A stretch of 64,000 bases of DNA from Acidimicrobiales bacterium. GTDB lineage: Bacteria; Actinomycetota; Acidimicrobiia; Acidimicrobiales; SKKL01. A model generated the notes under the pieces. It did not search any database. It saw only the letters and a list, made by a program, of their open reading frames with translations, and had not been told where the DNA came from. The position numbers and the translations under genes were made by a program. Location: assembly GCA_034521975.1 (NCBI GenBank), contig JAXHLR010000009.1:62001-126000 (forward strand), in the 5' to 3' direction. Shown here piece after piece: positions 26,230 to 34,382 of the stretch (position 1 is its first letter; each line of letters opens with the position of its first letter).

Positions 26230-26991
26230 TCAGTAGGGAGGGTTGCTCTCGGTGTGGCCGAACCAGCGGTCGGCCAGCCGGGGCTGACCGGCGGCGAGCA
26301 GCACCTTGATGGCCAGGTTGCGGATGAACCACGGCAGCTGGGCCAGTTGCCGGAGCGCGTTCACCACCCGGCCGCCGGGGCCCAGTGGCTCCTTGCGGTA
26401 CTCCGCCAGCGAACGCGAGCGGCCGACATAGCGCCACTCGGCCGACGCCACGAGATCGGTGAGGATCGCCATGGTGACGCCCACCGAGCTGAAGGAGTCG
26501 TGGATGAGCATCGTGCCTCCGGGCCTCACCTTGGCCCCGAAGGCCCGTATGTCACCCACCGCCGGCTGGTACTGGTGGGCGCCGTCGACATAGAGGAGGT
26601 CGATCGTCGCCTCGACATCGTCGAGCGCGTCGTGGGAGAACTTGCGGACGTGGGTCACCCGGTCGCGGACCCCGGCCGCGTCGAGGTTGGTGTTGAAGGC
26701 CTTGTTGTCGATCTCGGCCTCTTCCTGCTGGGTGGACCCTTCACCCCGCAGGGTGCCCCGATCGTTGCCGGCGTGGGGATCGATGGCGACCAGGGTCGTG
26801 CCCGGACCGGCGGCGGTGGCCAGGATGACCGCGGAACGACCCCGGAAACTGCCGATCTCGACCAGCTGCGCGCCGGCCTCGAGCGTCGCCGCCGCGTTCC
26901 ACAGTCGCTCGGCCTGGTCGGTCGAGAGCCAGCCCTCGATCCCCTCGACCTGCTGGAGAGCCTCGGCGAAGGTCGGAGTGGTGGTGCTCAT
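26230..26991 (-). CDS. Class I SAM-dependent methyltransferase
   Basis: A 253-residue protein with a Rossmann methyltransferase core. QLVEIGSFRGRSAVILA (about residues 42-58) is motif I, with the SAM-binding Gly-rich loop; VAIDPHAG is the acidic end of strand 2; TIDLLYVDGAHQY and GGTMLIHD are motifs IV and V. It resembles the Methyltransf_24 group found with glycosyltransferases in polysaccharide and macrolide-sugar clusters. The C-terminal 60 residues are basic and hydrophobic and may lie at the membrane. GAGGA is about ten bases before the ATG. It is divergent from a GT4 glycosyltransferase, with a perfect palindrome in between, so a glycan-methylating role is likely but unproven. Confidence 0.85.
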   Translation of the reverse strand: MSTTTPTFAEALQQVEGIEGWLSTDQAERLWNAAATLEAGAQLVEIGSFRGRSAVILATAAGPGTTLVAIDPHAGNDRGTLRGEGSTQQEEAEIDNKAFNTNLDAAGVRDRVTHVRKFSHDALDDVEATIDLLYVDGAHQYQPAVGDIRAFGAKVRPGGTMLIHDSFSSVGVTMAILTDLVASAEWRYVGRSRSLAEYRKEPLGPGGRVVNALRQLAQLPWFIRNLAIKVLLAAGQPRLADRWFGHTESNPPY

Positions 26992-27036
26992 CAGCAGAGG
27001 TCCTCGTCAGACGGCGGCGATCCGCAGACCCGTTCG

Positions 27037-27063
27037 GGCCGGTGCGTAGTATACGCACCGGCC
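27037..27063. promoter_or_regulatory. Perfect 27-bp inverted repeat in the divergent methyltransferase/GT4 promoter
   Basis: GGCCGGTGCGTA and TACGCACCGGCC are perfect 12-bp arms around the centre GTA. The middle contains -10-like hexamers on both strands: TAGTAT (27047-27052, plus) and TATACT (27048-27053, minus). One bound dimer could therefore control both genes. The repeat is directly visible; promoter and operator roles are inferred. The arm and spacer lengths equal those of the palindrome at 1821. Confidence 0.65.
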
Positions 27064-27094
27064 CTGATCCGCCTTCCCCCAGCGAGCCCGCCGC

Positions 27095-28315
27095 GTGACC
27101 CCACCTGCCCACGAGCGACCAACCTCAGCAGGCCCCGAGACCCTCGACACGCTCCGCACCATCGCCGACAGTGCTGGCCTCGCCCGCATCCAGCTCCTCG
27201 CCTGGCGAGAGCTCGCCGATCCCGAAGCCGGAGGCTCCGAAGTCCACGCCCACGAGGTGATGCGCCGGTGGGCCGCGGCCGGACTGGCGGTCACCATCCG
27301 CACCTCGGCCGCGGCCGGGCACCCCCCGGTCGGCTACCGCGACGGCTACCGGTCGATCCGGCGGGGCGGGCGCTACACCGTCTTCCCGCGAGCAGCGCTC
27401 GGTGCGGCCGCCCACAGGATGGGACCCCGCGACGGCCTGGTCGAGATCTGGAACGGCGTCCCGTTCCTGTCGCCGATGTGGGACCGCGGGCCCCACATCG
27501 CGGTGGTCCACCACGTGCACGGTCCGATGTGGGAGATGGCCCTCGGTCGCCACCTCGGTCGGGTCGGCGAGCTCATGGAGCGCCGCGTCGCCCCACACTT
27601 CTACCGGCGAACCCGCATCGTCACCCTCTCGCAGTCCTCCCACGACGAGCTGGTCGACGACCTCGGCTTCGACCCCGAGATGATCGAGATCGTGCCGCCC
27701 GGCATCGATCCCCGGTTCGCGCCCGGTCACCCCAAGTCGCCGACACCGCTCATCGTGTCGGTCGGGCGGCTGGCGCCGGTCAAGCGGTTCGATGCCCTTG
27801 TCCGCAGCGTGGCCCAGGTGCGCGACCGGCATCCTCACCTGCGTCTGGTCATCGCCGGGGAGGGCACGGAACGACCGGTGCTCGAGGCCGAGATCGCACG
27901 ACTCGGGGCCGCCGACTGGGTGTCGCTGCCGGGTCGAGTCCCCGACGACGAGCTGGTCGAGCTGTTCCAGCAGGCCTGGCTGGTGACCAGCGCCTCGCTG
28001 GTCGAGGGGTGGGGCATGACCCTCACCGAAGCGGCAGCCTGTGGCACCACCGCGGTGGCGAGCCGAACGACGGGACACCTCGACGCGGTGGCCGACGGGG
28101 TCACCGGCGTGCTGGCCGATGACGACACCGAGCTGGCCGGAGCCATCGACCAGGTCCTGTCCGACGCCGAGCTCCGTGATCGGCTGTCGGCCGCGGCCCT
28201 CGAACGCTCGGCCCAGTTCTCCTGGGACGCCACCGCCGAGGCGATCCTCTCCATTCTTGCCCGGGCCGCGGCCGACCAGCGGACCAAGGCTCGGTTCCGC
28301 TCACGCGCCACCTAA
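27095..28315 (+). CDS. Glycosyltransferase family 4 protein
   Basis: A 406-residue GT-B glycosyltransferase. The N-terminal acceptor half contains the Gly-rich DPEAGGSEVHAHEV loop. The C-terminal nucleotide-sugar half has VSVGRLAPVKRFDALV, the strand LVIAGEGTERPVLEAE, and the E-x7-E region VEGWGMTLTEAAACG, where the first Glu contacts the sugar-nucleotide. No signal peptide or membrane segment, so it works on the cytoplasmic side, probably on a lipid-linked or membrane acceptor. The start is GTG without a clear ribosome-binding site. The stop codon overlaps the putative -10 of the next gene. The donor sugar cannot be inferred. Confidence 0.9.
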   Translation: MTPPAHERPTSAGPETLDTLRTIADSAGLARIQLLAWRELADPEAGGSEVHAHEVMRRWAAAGLAVTIRTSAAAGHPPVGYRDGYRSIRRGGRYTVFPRAALGAAAHRMGPRDGLVEIWNGVPFLSPMWDRGPHIAVVHHVHGPMWEMALGRHLGRVGELMERRVAPHFYRRTRIVTLSQSSHDELVDDLGFDPEMIEIVPPGIDPRFAPGHPKSPTPLIVSVGRLAPVKRFDALVRSVAQVRDRHPHLRLVIAGEGTERPVLEAEIARLGAADWVSLPGRVPDDELVELFQQAWLVTSASLVEGWGMTLTEAAACGTTAVASRTTGHLDAVADGVTGVLADDDTELAGAIDQVLSDAELRDRLSAAALERSAQFSWDATAEAILSILARAAADQRTKARFRSRAT

Positions 28316-28318
28316 GGT
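28313..28318 (+). promoter_or_regulatory. Candidate -10 element TAAGGT for the alpha/beta hydrolase gene
   Basis: TAAGGT overlaps the TAA stop of the glycosyltransferase and ends eight bases before ATG 28327, with no Shine-Dalgarno between. Consistent with a leaderless message. Confidence 0.4.
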
Positions 28319-28326
28319 CTTGGGCC

Positions 28327-29007
28327 ATGCGCACCGAACCCGTCCTGCTCGTCCACGGATTCGCCACCTCGGCCACCCGCACCTGGGCCGAACCCGGATG
28401 GATCGATCTGATCACCGAGGCCGGACGTGAGGTCATCGCGGTCGATCTGCTCGGCCATGGTGACGCTCCCAAGCCCCACGATCCGGCCGAGTACGAGCGC
28501 ATGGACCAGCACCTGCTCGACCAGCTCCCCGCCACCCCCGTCGATGCCATCGCCTTCTCGCTCGGAGCCCGCCTCACCCTCACCCTCGCCACCCGCCACC
28601 CGGACCGGTTCAGCCGCATCGTCGTCGCGGGCATCGGCGAGAACCTGTTCGGCTCAGAGGGTGGCAGCACGATCGCCGACGCGATCGAATCGAGCGAGAT
28701 CCCCGAGAACCTCACCGCCCGTCACTTCAAGGATCTGGCCGAGACACCGGGCAACGACCCGCAGGCGCTCGCCGCGTGCATGCGCCACCCGTTCGCCGCG
28801 CTCGACGAAGACCAGCTCGCTCGGGTCACCAATCCGGTGCTGGTGGTGCTGGGCGATCAGGACTTCGTCGGGCCCGCCGACCGGCTCGTCGCCGCCCTCC
28901 CCGATGCCCGGCTGGTCACGTTGAAGAAGATGGACCACTTCGGCACGCCGAAGGACTTCACCTTCATCGACGAGGCGCTGGGGTTCATCGACGCTCGCCC
29001 GTTCTGA
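28327..29007 (+). CDS. Alpha/beta hydrolase
   Basis: A 226-residue alpha/beta-hydrolase fold protein. PVLLVHGFATSA supplies the oxyanion region. The nucleophile elbow is AFSLGA: Ser is in place but the first Gly of GxSxG is Phe-preceded Ala. The acid is in VLGDQDFVGP and the histidine in MDHFGTP. Short for the family, with a small lid. It probably hydrolyses an ester or thioester, substrate unknown. A TAAGGT hexamer eight bases upstream suggests leaderless transcription. Its last 23 bases overlap the end of the convergent acyltransferase gene. The Ala in the elbow is found in some functional hydrolases and does not by itself predict loss of activity. Confidence 0.85.
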   Translation: MRTEPVLLVHGFATSATRTWAEPGWIDLITEAGREVIAVDLLGHGDAPKPHDPAEYERMDQHLLDQLPATPVDAIAFSLGARLTLTLATRHPDRFSRIVVAGIGENLFGSEGGSTIADAIESSEIPENLTARHFKDLAETPGNDPQALAACMRHPFAALDEDQLARVTNPVLVVLGDQDFVGPADRLVAALPDARLVTLKKMDHFGTPKDFTFIDEALGFIDARPF

Positions 29008-31075
29008 ACCCGCTCAACGCCCGTCCACCCTGGGGTTCGGCGGTGGCATCGGCGTCGTCGAGGTCGGCGACCGCCTCGGCGCGCTCGTACCACGCATCGA
29101 GGATCTCCCCGGCGAGCCACTGCCCCACCACCGGCGCCTGCTCATCGGTGATGTGGACACCGTCGGGGCGGATCTGGGGGTCCAACGGGCCGCCGGGCAA
29201 CGCCTCGAACCACCCTCGGAGATCGACCATGGTGGCCTCGGTGTCGGGGTAGCGGGCGATCTCGGCGGCCACCAGCTCGTTCCATCGGATGAGACGCTCG
29301 GGGTCGCTCGCGGGGTCGGGGGCGTTGCCGAGCTGGTTCATGCTCTGGTCGATCGGAGGGCTGGTCAGCCACACCACCAGGTCGACATGGTCGGTGAGCA
29401 CCTCGAGCGCCAGACGGATCTCGTTGGCGGCGTGCTCGTCGTAGCGGGGATCGCCGAGCGCGATCCACTCGTTGGTGCCCTCGAGCATCCGGTCGCTGGC
29501 ATCCCACGGGGCGAACAGCACCACCGCGATGTGCGGCTCGTGCTCGTCGAGCACCGACGACCACCGCTCGGGCCAGCTCGCACACAGGTCGCTCAACGGA
29601 TACTCGGACCCGAACGAGCGCATCACCGCGGTGCGCACCAGACCACACCCCAGCACGGTGCTGCCGGGGACCACGAGCACCTCGCCGGTCGTGGTGTCGA
29701 CGTGGAGCAGCCCGTAGTAGGGACCGATCGCGGTCGAGTCGCCGAACAACGCGACGCGAGGCACCCTCACCGTGTCGAGCTCCTCGTCGGTCTCGGCTTC
29801 GTCGGCGAGCCGGGACTGGCGCTCGGCGTCGAGCTCGAGCTCGCTGAACGGGTCGATCTCGCTTCCGAACGATGCGGACTGCATCATCGTGGGCGGCTCG
29901 GAGGGAACTGCGAGGACCCCCGCGAAGAGCGCCACCACCGTCGCGGGCGCGGCGACCAGGGCCACGCGCCCCCGCAGCCGCACGCCGGTGCGGATGGGAC
30001 GCTCGACCACCACATAGGACACCACCGACACCGCCAGGGTGACCGCGCACCGCAGCGCGAACAGCGTCCAGCCGTCGAGCCCGGTGCGCGAGGCGTTCAA
30101 CCACAGAAAGATCGGCCAGTGGAAGAGGTAGACGCCATAGGAGATCAGTCCGAGCCGGCGGAGCGGCTCGAACCCGGCCACCCGGCGTATGGGCCCGGGG
30201 CGCGAGACGGCGAAGAGCACCAGCACCACCGCCAGCGCGTGCAGCGCGAACCCACCCCGGTACAGCCCGGGCGAGCTCACCGGCACCTGGGTCCAGACAT
30301 AGACGATCGCCCCCAGTGCCACCGCTCCCCCCATCTGGAGGGTCGCCTCGGCCAGGCGTCGAGGGGGTCGGCCGGTGTGGCCACTCAGCCACCGCTGCCA
30401 CACCAGCGCGGCGCCGGCGCCGATGAGCAGCTCCGCCGCCCTGGTGTCGGTGCCGTAGTAGGCCCGGGTGGTGTCGCCACCGCTCTGGTACACGACGGCC
30501 ATCCACAACGTGGAGGCCGCCACCAGCGTGGCGAGACCCACAGCCAGGGCCCACCGCCGTCCCCCCGCCAGCATGAGCAGGCCGGCGACGAACAGGGGGA
30601 AGACGACGTAGTACTGCTCCTCGATGGCCAGCGACCACAGGTGGGTCACCGGAGACGGCTCGGCGAAGAGCGCCTCGTAGCTGCTGTCGGTGAACACGAA
30701 GCGCCAGTTCGCGACGTAGGCCAGGGCGGCAACGACATCGCCGGGGAGGTCGCGCTGCACCACGGGGGAACCGGCGGCGATGCCGTAGACCAGGGCGCCG
30801 GCAAGCGCCAACCACGCCGCAGGGAGCAGACGGCGGGCGCGACGCTTCCAGAACCGGAGCAGGTCGATGCGACCGTTCTGCACCCGCTCGTCGATGAGCA
30901 GCGAACAGATCAGGAACCCGGACAGGGTGAAGAACCCGGAGACGCCCAGATAGCCGCCGGTCGCCCACGAGAACCCGCCGTGGAAGCACAGCACGGCGAT
31001 GACGAACACGCCTCGGAGACCGTCGAGGCCGGGTTGGTACCCGAGGGGGGTGGACTGGGTGGTGACCGGGAGCAT
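28985..31075 (-). CDS. OafA/YrhL-type acyltransferase with C-terminal SGNH domain
   Basis: A 696-residue membrane protein. Residues of about 10-400 carry ten hydrophobic helices of the acyltransferase-3 family, with the hallmark GLDGLRGVFVIAVLCFHGGF near the N-terminus (conserved Arg and His). A linker is followed by an extracytoplasmic SGNH-hydrolase-like domain: ALFGDSTAIGP near residue 440 holds the nucleophile Ser, and PDGVHITDEQA near residue 655 the Asp-His pair. Such fusions O-acetylate cell-surface polysaccharides or peptidoglycan. Its place at the edge of the glycan cluster fits acylation of the polymer made by the neighbouring transferases. It is convergent with, and overlaps, the alpha/beta hydrolase. 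Confidence 0.9.
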   Translation of the reverse strand: MLPVTTQSTPLGYQPGLDGLRGVFVIAVLCFHGGFSWATGGYLGVSGFFTLSGFLICSLLIDERVQNGRIDLLRFWKRRARRLLPAAWLALAGALVYGIAAGSPVVQRDLPGDVVAALAYVANWRFVFTDSSYEALFAEPSPVTHLWSLAIEEQYYVVFPLFVAGLLMLAGGRRWALAVGLATLVAASTLWMAVVYQSGGDTTRAYYGTDTRAAELLIGAGAALVWQRWLSGHTGRPPRRLAEATLQMGGAVALGAIVYVWTQVPVSSPGLYRGGFALHALAVVLVLFAVSRPGPIRRVAGFEPLRRLGLISYGVYLFHWPIFLWLNASRTGLDGWTLFALRCAVTLAVSVVSYVVVERPIRTGVRLRGRVALVAAPATVVALFAGVLAVPSEPPTMMQSASFGSEIDPFSELELDAERQSRLADEAETDEELDTVRVPRVALFGDSTAIGPYYGLLHVDTTTGEVLVVPGSTVLGCGLVRTAVMRSFGSEYPLSDLCASWPERWSSVLDEHEPHIAVVLFAPWDASDRMLEGTNEWIALGDPRYDEHAANEIRLALEVLTDHVDLVVWLTSPPIDQSMNQLGNAPDPASDPERLIRWNELVAAEIARYPDTEATMVDLRGWFEALPGGPLDPQIRPDGVHITDEQAPVVGQWLAGEILDAWYERAEAVADLDDADATAEPQGGRALSGFRTGERR

Positions 31076-31171
31076 CAGCGATGGTTCTGGGTTGGTGGAG
31101 CGCTACGTGCTGCACCCGCCCGCTCGGGTCGCTCCCTGGGTGGTGTGTTCTCCCCACCGCCCACGGTGACC

Positions 31172-31177
31172 TACCGT
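31172..31177 (+). promoter_or_regulatory. Candidate -10 element TACCGT for the nucleotidase gene
   Basis: TACCGT ends six bases before ATG 31184. There is no ribosome-binding site, which favours a leaderless start at 31184 over the in-frame GTG at 31166. Confidence 0.45.
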
Positions 31178-31183
31178 GACGGC

Positions 31184-31840
31184 ATGACGTTCATCTTCGG
31201 CGTCGACCTCGATGGCGTCTGCGGAGAGTATACCGCTGCCCTCGCCCCCATCGTGGCCACCCACCAGGGACGAGCCACCGAGGAGCTGGAACCGCCGACG
31301 ACCTGGGACTTCTCGGACTGGGGCCTCGACCGGCCGACCTTCGAGCACCTGCACCGCCGGGCGGTGCTCGATCACCGCATCTTTCGGACCATGCCGGTGG
31401 TGGCCGATGTCGCGGAGGTGCTGTGGCGCCTCTCCGATGCCGGGGTCTGGATCCGGGTGATCAGCCACCGGCTGGCGGTCAACTGGGGTCATGCGGTGGC
31501 GGTCTCCGACACCGTCGAGTGGCTCGACCGGGCGGGCATCCCCTACCGCGACCTGTGCTTTCTGGGCGACAAGCCCCAGATCGAGGCCGATCTCTACATC
31601 GACGATGCTCCCCACAACGTCGTTGCCCTACGGGAGCAGGGCAACGACGTCATCGTCTTCGATGCCGCCTACAACCGTCACCTGGACGGGCCCCGGGCAA
31701 GCGACTGGTTGGCCGTCGAGCACCTGGTCTCAGACGCCGCATCCCGGGCTGGGCTCCCGGTGCAGACCCAGTTCGGTGGGTTGGTGGAGCCGAGCGAACG
31801 CCTCGGGGCACGGATCGATCCCCCCACCGACCGCCCCTGA
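31184..31840 (+). CDS. HAD-family 5'(3')-deoxyribonucleotidase-like protein (NT5C type)
   Basis: A 218-residue HAD-superfamily hydrolase. The catalytic DxD is in FGVDLDGVCGEY (residues 5-16). Motif II lies in WIRVISHRLA, and YIDDAPHN is the motif IV acidic pair. DLCFLGDKPQIEAD provides the lysine region. This matches the NT5C-type 5'-nucleotidases that dephosphorylate deoxyribonucleotides, although bacterial members are mostly uncharacterised. ATG 31184 is preceded by a TACCGT hexamer. An in-frame GTG six codons upstream is the alternative. The open frame running up to 29153 is a shadow of the acyltransferase gene. The gene stands alone, divergent from the acyltransferase. Confidence 0.82.
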   Translation: MTFIFGVDLDGVCGEYTAALAPIVATHQGRATEELEPPTTWDFSDWGLDRPTFEHLHRRAVLDHRIFRTMPVVADVAEVLWRLSDAGVWIRVISHRLAVNWGHAVAVSDTVEWLDRAGIPYRDLCFLGDKPQIEADLYIDDAPHNVVALREQGNDVIVFDAAYNRHLDGPRASDWLAVEHLVSDAASRAGLPVQTQFGGLVEPSERLGARIDPPTDRP

Positions 31841-31890
31841 GGAGTCTGCGGTTGTGGCAGGATGCTGCGGTCGTCAGCAAGGGGGAAGAC

Positions 31891-32976
31891 ATGCGTGCAG
31901 CAGTGCTCAACTCGATTCCGGGCTCGCTCCAGATCGAGGACATCGACATCGCGTCACCCGGGCCCCGCGAGGTGCTCATCGAGGTGGCGGCTGCCGGACT
32001 CTGTCACAGCGACCTCCACTTCATCGAGGGCAAGTATCCCTACATGACGCCCACGGTGCTCGGCCACGAGTCGGCGGGAATCGTCCGGGCGGTCGGCGAC
32101 CAGGTCACCTATGTCCAACCCGGTGATCACGTGATCACCTGCCTGTCCGTCTACTGCGGCAACTGCGAGAACTGTCTGACCGGCCACCTGTCGATCTGCT
32201 CGAACTCGGCAGCCACCGACCGCGGGCCCCAGGACGCCCCCCGCTTGTCGCGGGGGGACGAACCGGTCCATCAGTTCCTCAGGATGTCCTCGTTCGCCGA
32301 ACAGATGCTCGTCCACGAGCACGGAGTGGTGAAGGTTCGCGACGACATGCCCCTCGACCGGGCGGCGCTGATCGGGTGTGGGGTCACCACCGGTCTCGGT
32401 GCGGTGTTCAACACCGCCAAGGTCGAGCCGGGCACCACGGTCGCGGTCATCGGGTGCGGGGGCATCGGGCTCAACGCCGTCCAGGGCGCACGCATCGCCG
32501 GGGCGAGCCGCATCATCGCCATCGACATGCTCGACGAGAAGCTCGAGCTGGCCACCCAGTTCGGAGCCACCGACGTGGTGAACGCCGGGGAGCAGGATCC
32601 GGTCAAGGCCGTGCAGACCCTGACCGACGGGGGCGTCCACTACTCGTTCGAAGCGATCGGACTCAAGGTGGCGGCCGAGCAGTCGTTCAACATGTTGCGC
32701 TCCGGAGGGACCGCCACAGTGATTGGCATGATCCCTGTCGGCCAGAACCTCGAGCTGCCCGGCGTCTCGTTCCTCGGCGAACGCAAGATCCAGGGCTCGG
32801 CCATGGGTTCGAACCGGTTCCGGGTCGACATGCCCCGCTACGTCGACCTCTACCTGGACGGCCGACTGAAGCTCGACGAGTTGGTGTCGGCCCGCATCGT
32901 GCTGGACGAGGTCAACGACGGCTTCGAGGCCATGAAGCAGGGCTCGATCGCCCGCAGCGTCATCACCTTCGACTGA
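31891..32976 (+). CDS. Zinc-dependent alcohol dehydrogenase (MDR family)
   Basis: A 361-residue medium-chain dehydrogenase/reductase. Catalytic zinc ligands are Cys in GLCHSDLH, His-Glu in LGHESAG, and Cys in GCGVTTGLG. The structural zinc site is the four-cysteine lobe CGNCENCLTGHLSIC. The NAD-binding loop is VAVIGCGGIGLNAVQGA, followed by an Asp in AIDMLDEK that favours NAD over NADP. It resembles actinobacterial class III/NDMA-type alcohol dehydrogenases, so mycothiol-linked or aldehyde-related chemistry is possible, but the substrate is not settled. GGGGGAA is eight bases before the ATG. It is convergent with the conservon, with a 39-base gap. Confidence 0.92.
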   Translation: MRAAVLNSIPGSLQIEDIDIASPGPREVLIEVAAAGLCHSDLHFIEGKYPYMTPTVLGHESAGIVRAVGDQVTYVQPGDHVITCLSVYCGNCENCLTGHLSICSNSAATDRGPQDAPRLSRGDEPVHQFLRMSSFAEQMLVHEHGVVKVRDDMPLDRAALIGCGVTTGLGAVFNTAKVEPGTTVAVIGCGGIGLNAVQGARIAGASRIIAIDMLDEKLELATQFGATDVVNAGEQDPVKAVQTLTDGGVHYSFEAIGLKVAAEQSFNMLRSGGTATVIGMIPVGQNLELPGVSFLGERKIQGSAMGSNRFRVDMPRYVDLYLDGRLKLDELVSARIVLDEVNDGFEAMKQGSIARSVITFD

Positions 32977-33015
32977 TGGTGAGCACACCTGGGCGTCCGG
33001 GGGCCTGAACCGAGG

Positions 33016-33603
33016 TCAGGCCGCGGTGGCCCTCGCCATGGCGTGTTGCACGACCTCGAGCAGCGCCATCTTGGTCGACTCGCGCTCGCGAGCGTCGCAC
33101 TCGATCATGGGCACATCGTCCGGGACGGCCAGCGCCTCGCGCAGGTCCTCGATCGAGTGGTTGGCGATGCCGTCGAACGCGTTGTGCGCGACGACGAAGG
33201 GAACGTCGCGGGCCTCGAAGTAGTCGACCGCGGGGAACGAGTCGGCGATGCGGTTGCTGTCGACCAGCACCACCGCACCGATCGCTCCCCGGACCAGGTC
33301 GTCCCACATGAAGTGGAATCGGGGCTGGCCCGGCGTTCCGAACAGGTAGAGGACCAGGTCGTTCCCGAGCGAGATCCGGCCGAAGTCCATGGCGACGGTG
33401 GTGGAGGTCTTGCCGGTGACCGAGGAGATGTCGTCGACGCCGACGCTCACATCGGTCATCGCTGCCTCGGTGGTCAGCGGCGAGATCTCCGAGATCGAAC
33501 CGACGAAGGTCGTCTTGCCGACCGCGAACCCCCCGGCGACCACGATCTTGACCGGGATCGGCCCTGCGGGCTCGGCGTCGTCCTCAAAGTGCTTGGAGGC
33601 CAT
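33016..33603 (-). CDS. cvnD: Conservon small GTPase-like protein (CvnD type)
   Basis: A 195-residue Ras-like P-loop protein. Walker A is VAGGFAVGKTTF near residue 22. The switch II motif reads YLFGTPGQPRFHF, with Gly where classical GTPases have Asp, and the guanine-specificity motif is HNAFDG instead of NKxD. Both variants are typical of the conservon group. It is expected to cycle with the roadblock protein and the membrane sensor kinase encoded upstream, as shown for some Streptomyces conservons, where the four products form a complex like a eukaryotic G-protein-coupled system. It overlaps the DUF742 gene by 20 bases and is the last gene of the operon. Confidence 0.92.
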   Translation of the reverse strand: MASKHFEDDAEPAGPIPVKIVVAGGFAVGKTTFVGSISEISPLTTEAAMTDVSVGVDDISSVTGKTSTTVAMDFGRISLGNDLVLYLFGTPGQPRFHFMWDDLVRGAIGAVVLVDSNRIADSFPAVDYFEARDVPFVVAHNAFDGIANHSIEDLREALAVPDDVPMIECDARERESTKMALLEVVQHAMARATAA

Positions 33604-33949
33604 CGAGCACCCTTTCGAGCAGTCTCAGGTCGGGACGGTCCCCGACGTGGTTGGGGCGGTGCACCGCGATCAGGCCCTCTCCGGCGAGATCCCCGACCAG
33701 CACCTTGGCCACACCGAGGTGTAGGCCGAGGTGGGCCGAGATCTCCGCGACGGACTGCGGCGTGGAGCACAAGGCCACGATCCGACCGCGTTCGAGGGTC
33801 AGCGTCTCCTGGTCGGCCAACCCCTGCGGCGTGGAGCTGACCATCGCTTCGATCGGCAGTTCGGTCCCGCCCCTGGTTCGACCGCCGGTGATGGCGTAGG
33901 GCCGGATCCGGACCCCCAGGTCTGGTTCTTCTGGATCGGACGTGGTCAT
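33584..33949 (-). CDS. cvnC: DUF742 conservon protein (CvnC type)
   Basis: A 121-residue DUF742 protein. It has an N-terminal VRIRPYAITGGRT segment, the family hallmark, and a winged-helix-like C-terminus (TPQSVAEISAHLGLHLGVAKVLVGDL). It could bind DNA or a partner; in conservons its biochemical role is not well defined. It overlaps the roadblock gene by four bases (ATGA) and the GTPase gene by 20, so production of all three is coupled. Length and order are standard. Confidence 0.92.
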   Translation of the reverse strand: MTTSDPEEPDLGVRIRPYAITGGRTRGGTELPIEAMVSSTPQGLADQETLTLERGRIVALCSTPQSVAEISAHLGLHLGVAKVLVGDLAGEGLIAVHRPNHVGDRPDLRLLERVLDGLQAL

Positions 33950-34368
33950 CGTGGCAACGCTCCTTGCAGCTCCGCCCGAAGCTCAGGCGTCAGGACGGCT
34001 CCTGTCTTTTCGACCAGGAGCGCCATCTCGTAGCCGACCAGCCCGACGTCGCAGTCCGAGCCGGCCACCACCGACAGGCACGACCCGTCGCTGATGCCGG
34101 TCACGAAGAGGAAGGCCCGCTCCATCTCGACGATGACCGACTGCACGGGACCACCGCCGAAGCGTCCGGCCGCGCCGTAGGCCAGGCCGATGAAGCCCGA
34201 CGCGACGGCGGCGAAGCGATCGGCCGCCTCACGAGAGAGACCAGCCGAGACCGCCATCGGCAACCCGTCAGCGGACACGACCACCGCCTCGCTGACGCCG
34301 GGAACCCGGTCCACGAAGTTGGTGACGAGCCAGTTGATGTTGCTTGCCGCAGAGCTCAGTTCAGTCAT
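33946..34368 (-). CDS. cvnB: Roadblock/LC7 domain protein (CvnB type)
   Basis: A 140-residue roadblock/LC7-fold protein filling its whole length. NWLVTNFVDRVPGVSEAVVVSADG is the first helix-strand, with the usual hydrophobic dimer surface, and the second half contains the MERAFLFVTGISDG strand pair. Roadblock proteins dimerise and act as regulators or activators of small GTPases, here presumably the CvnD-type protein two genes on. It starts 14 bases after the sensor-kinase gene. No membrane segment is present. Confidence 0.92.
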   Translation of the reverse strand: MTELSSAASNINWLVTNFVDRVPGVSEAVVVSADGLPMAVSAGLSREAADRFAAVASGFIGLAYGAAGRFGGGPVQSVIVEMERAFLFVTGISDGSCLSVVAGSDCDVGLVGYEMALLVEKTGAVLTPELRAELQGALPR

Positions 34369-34382
34369 CGATCAGATCCCTC

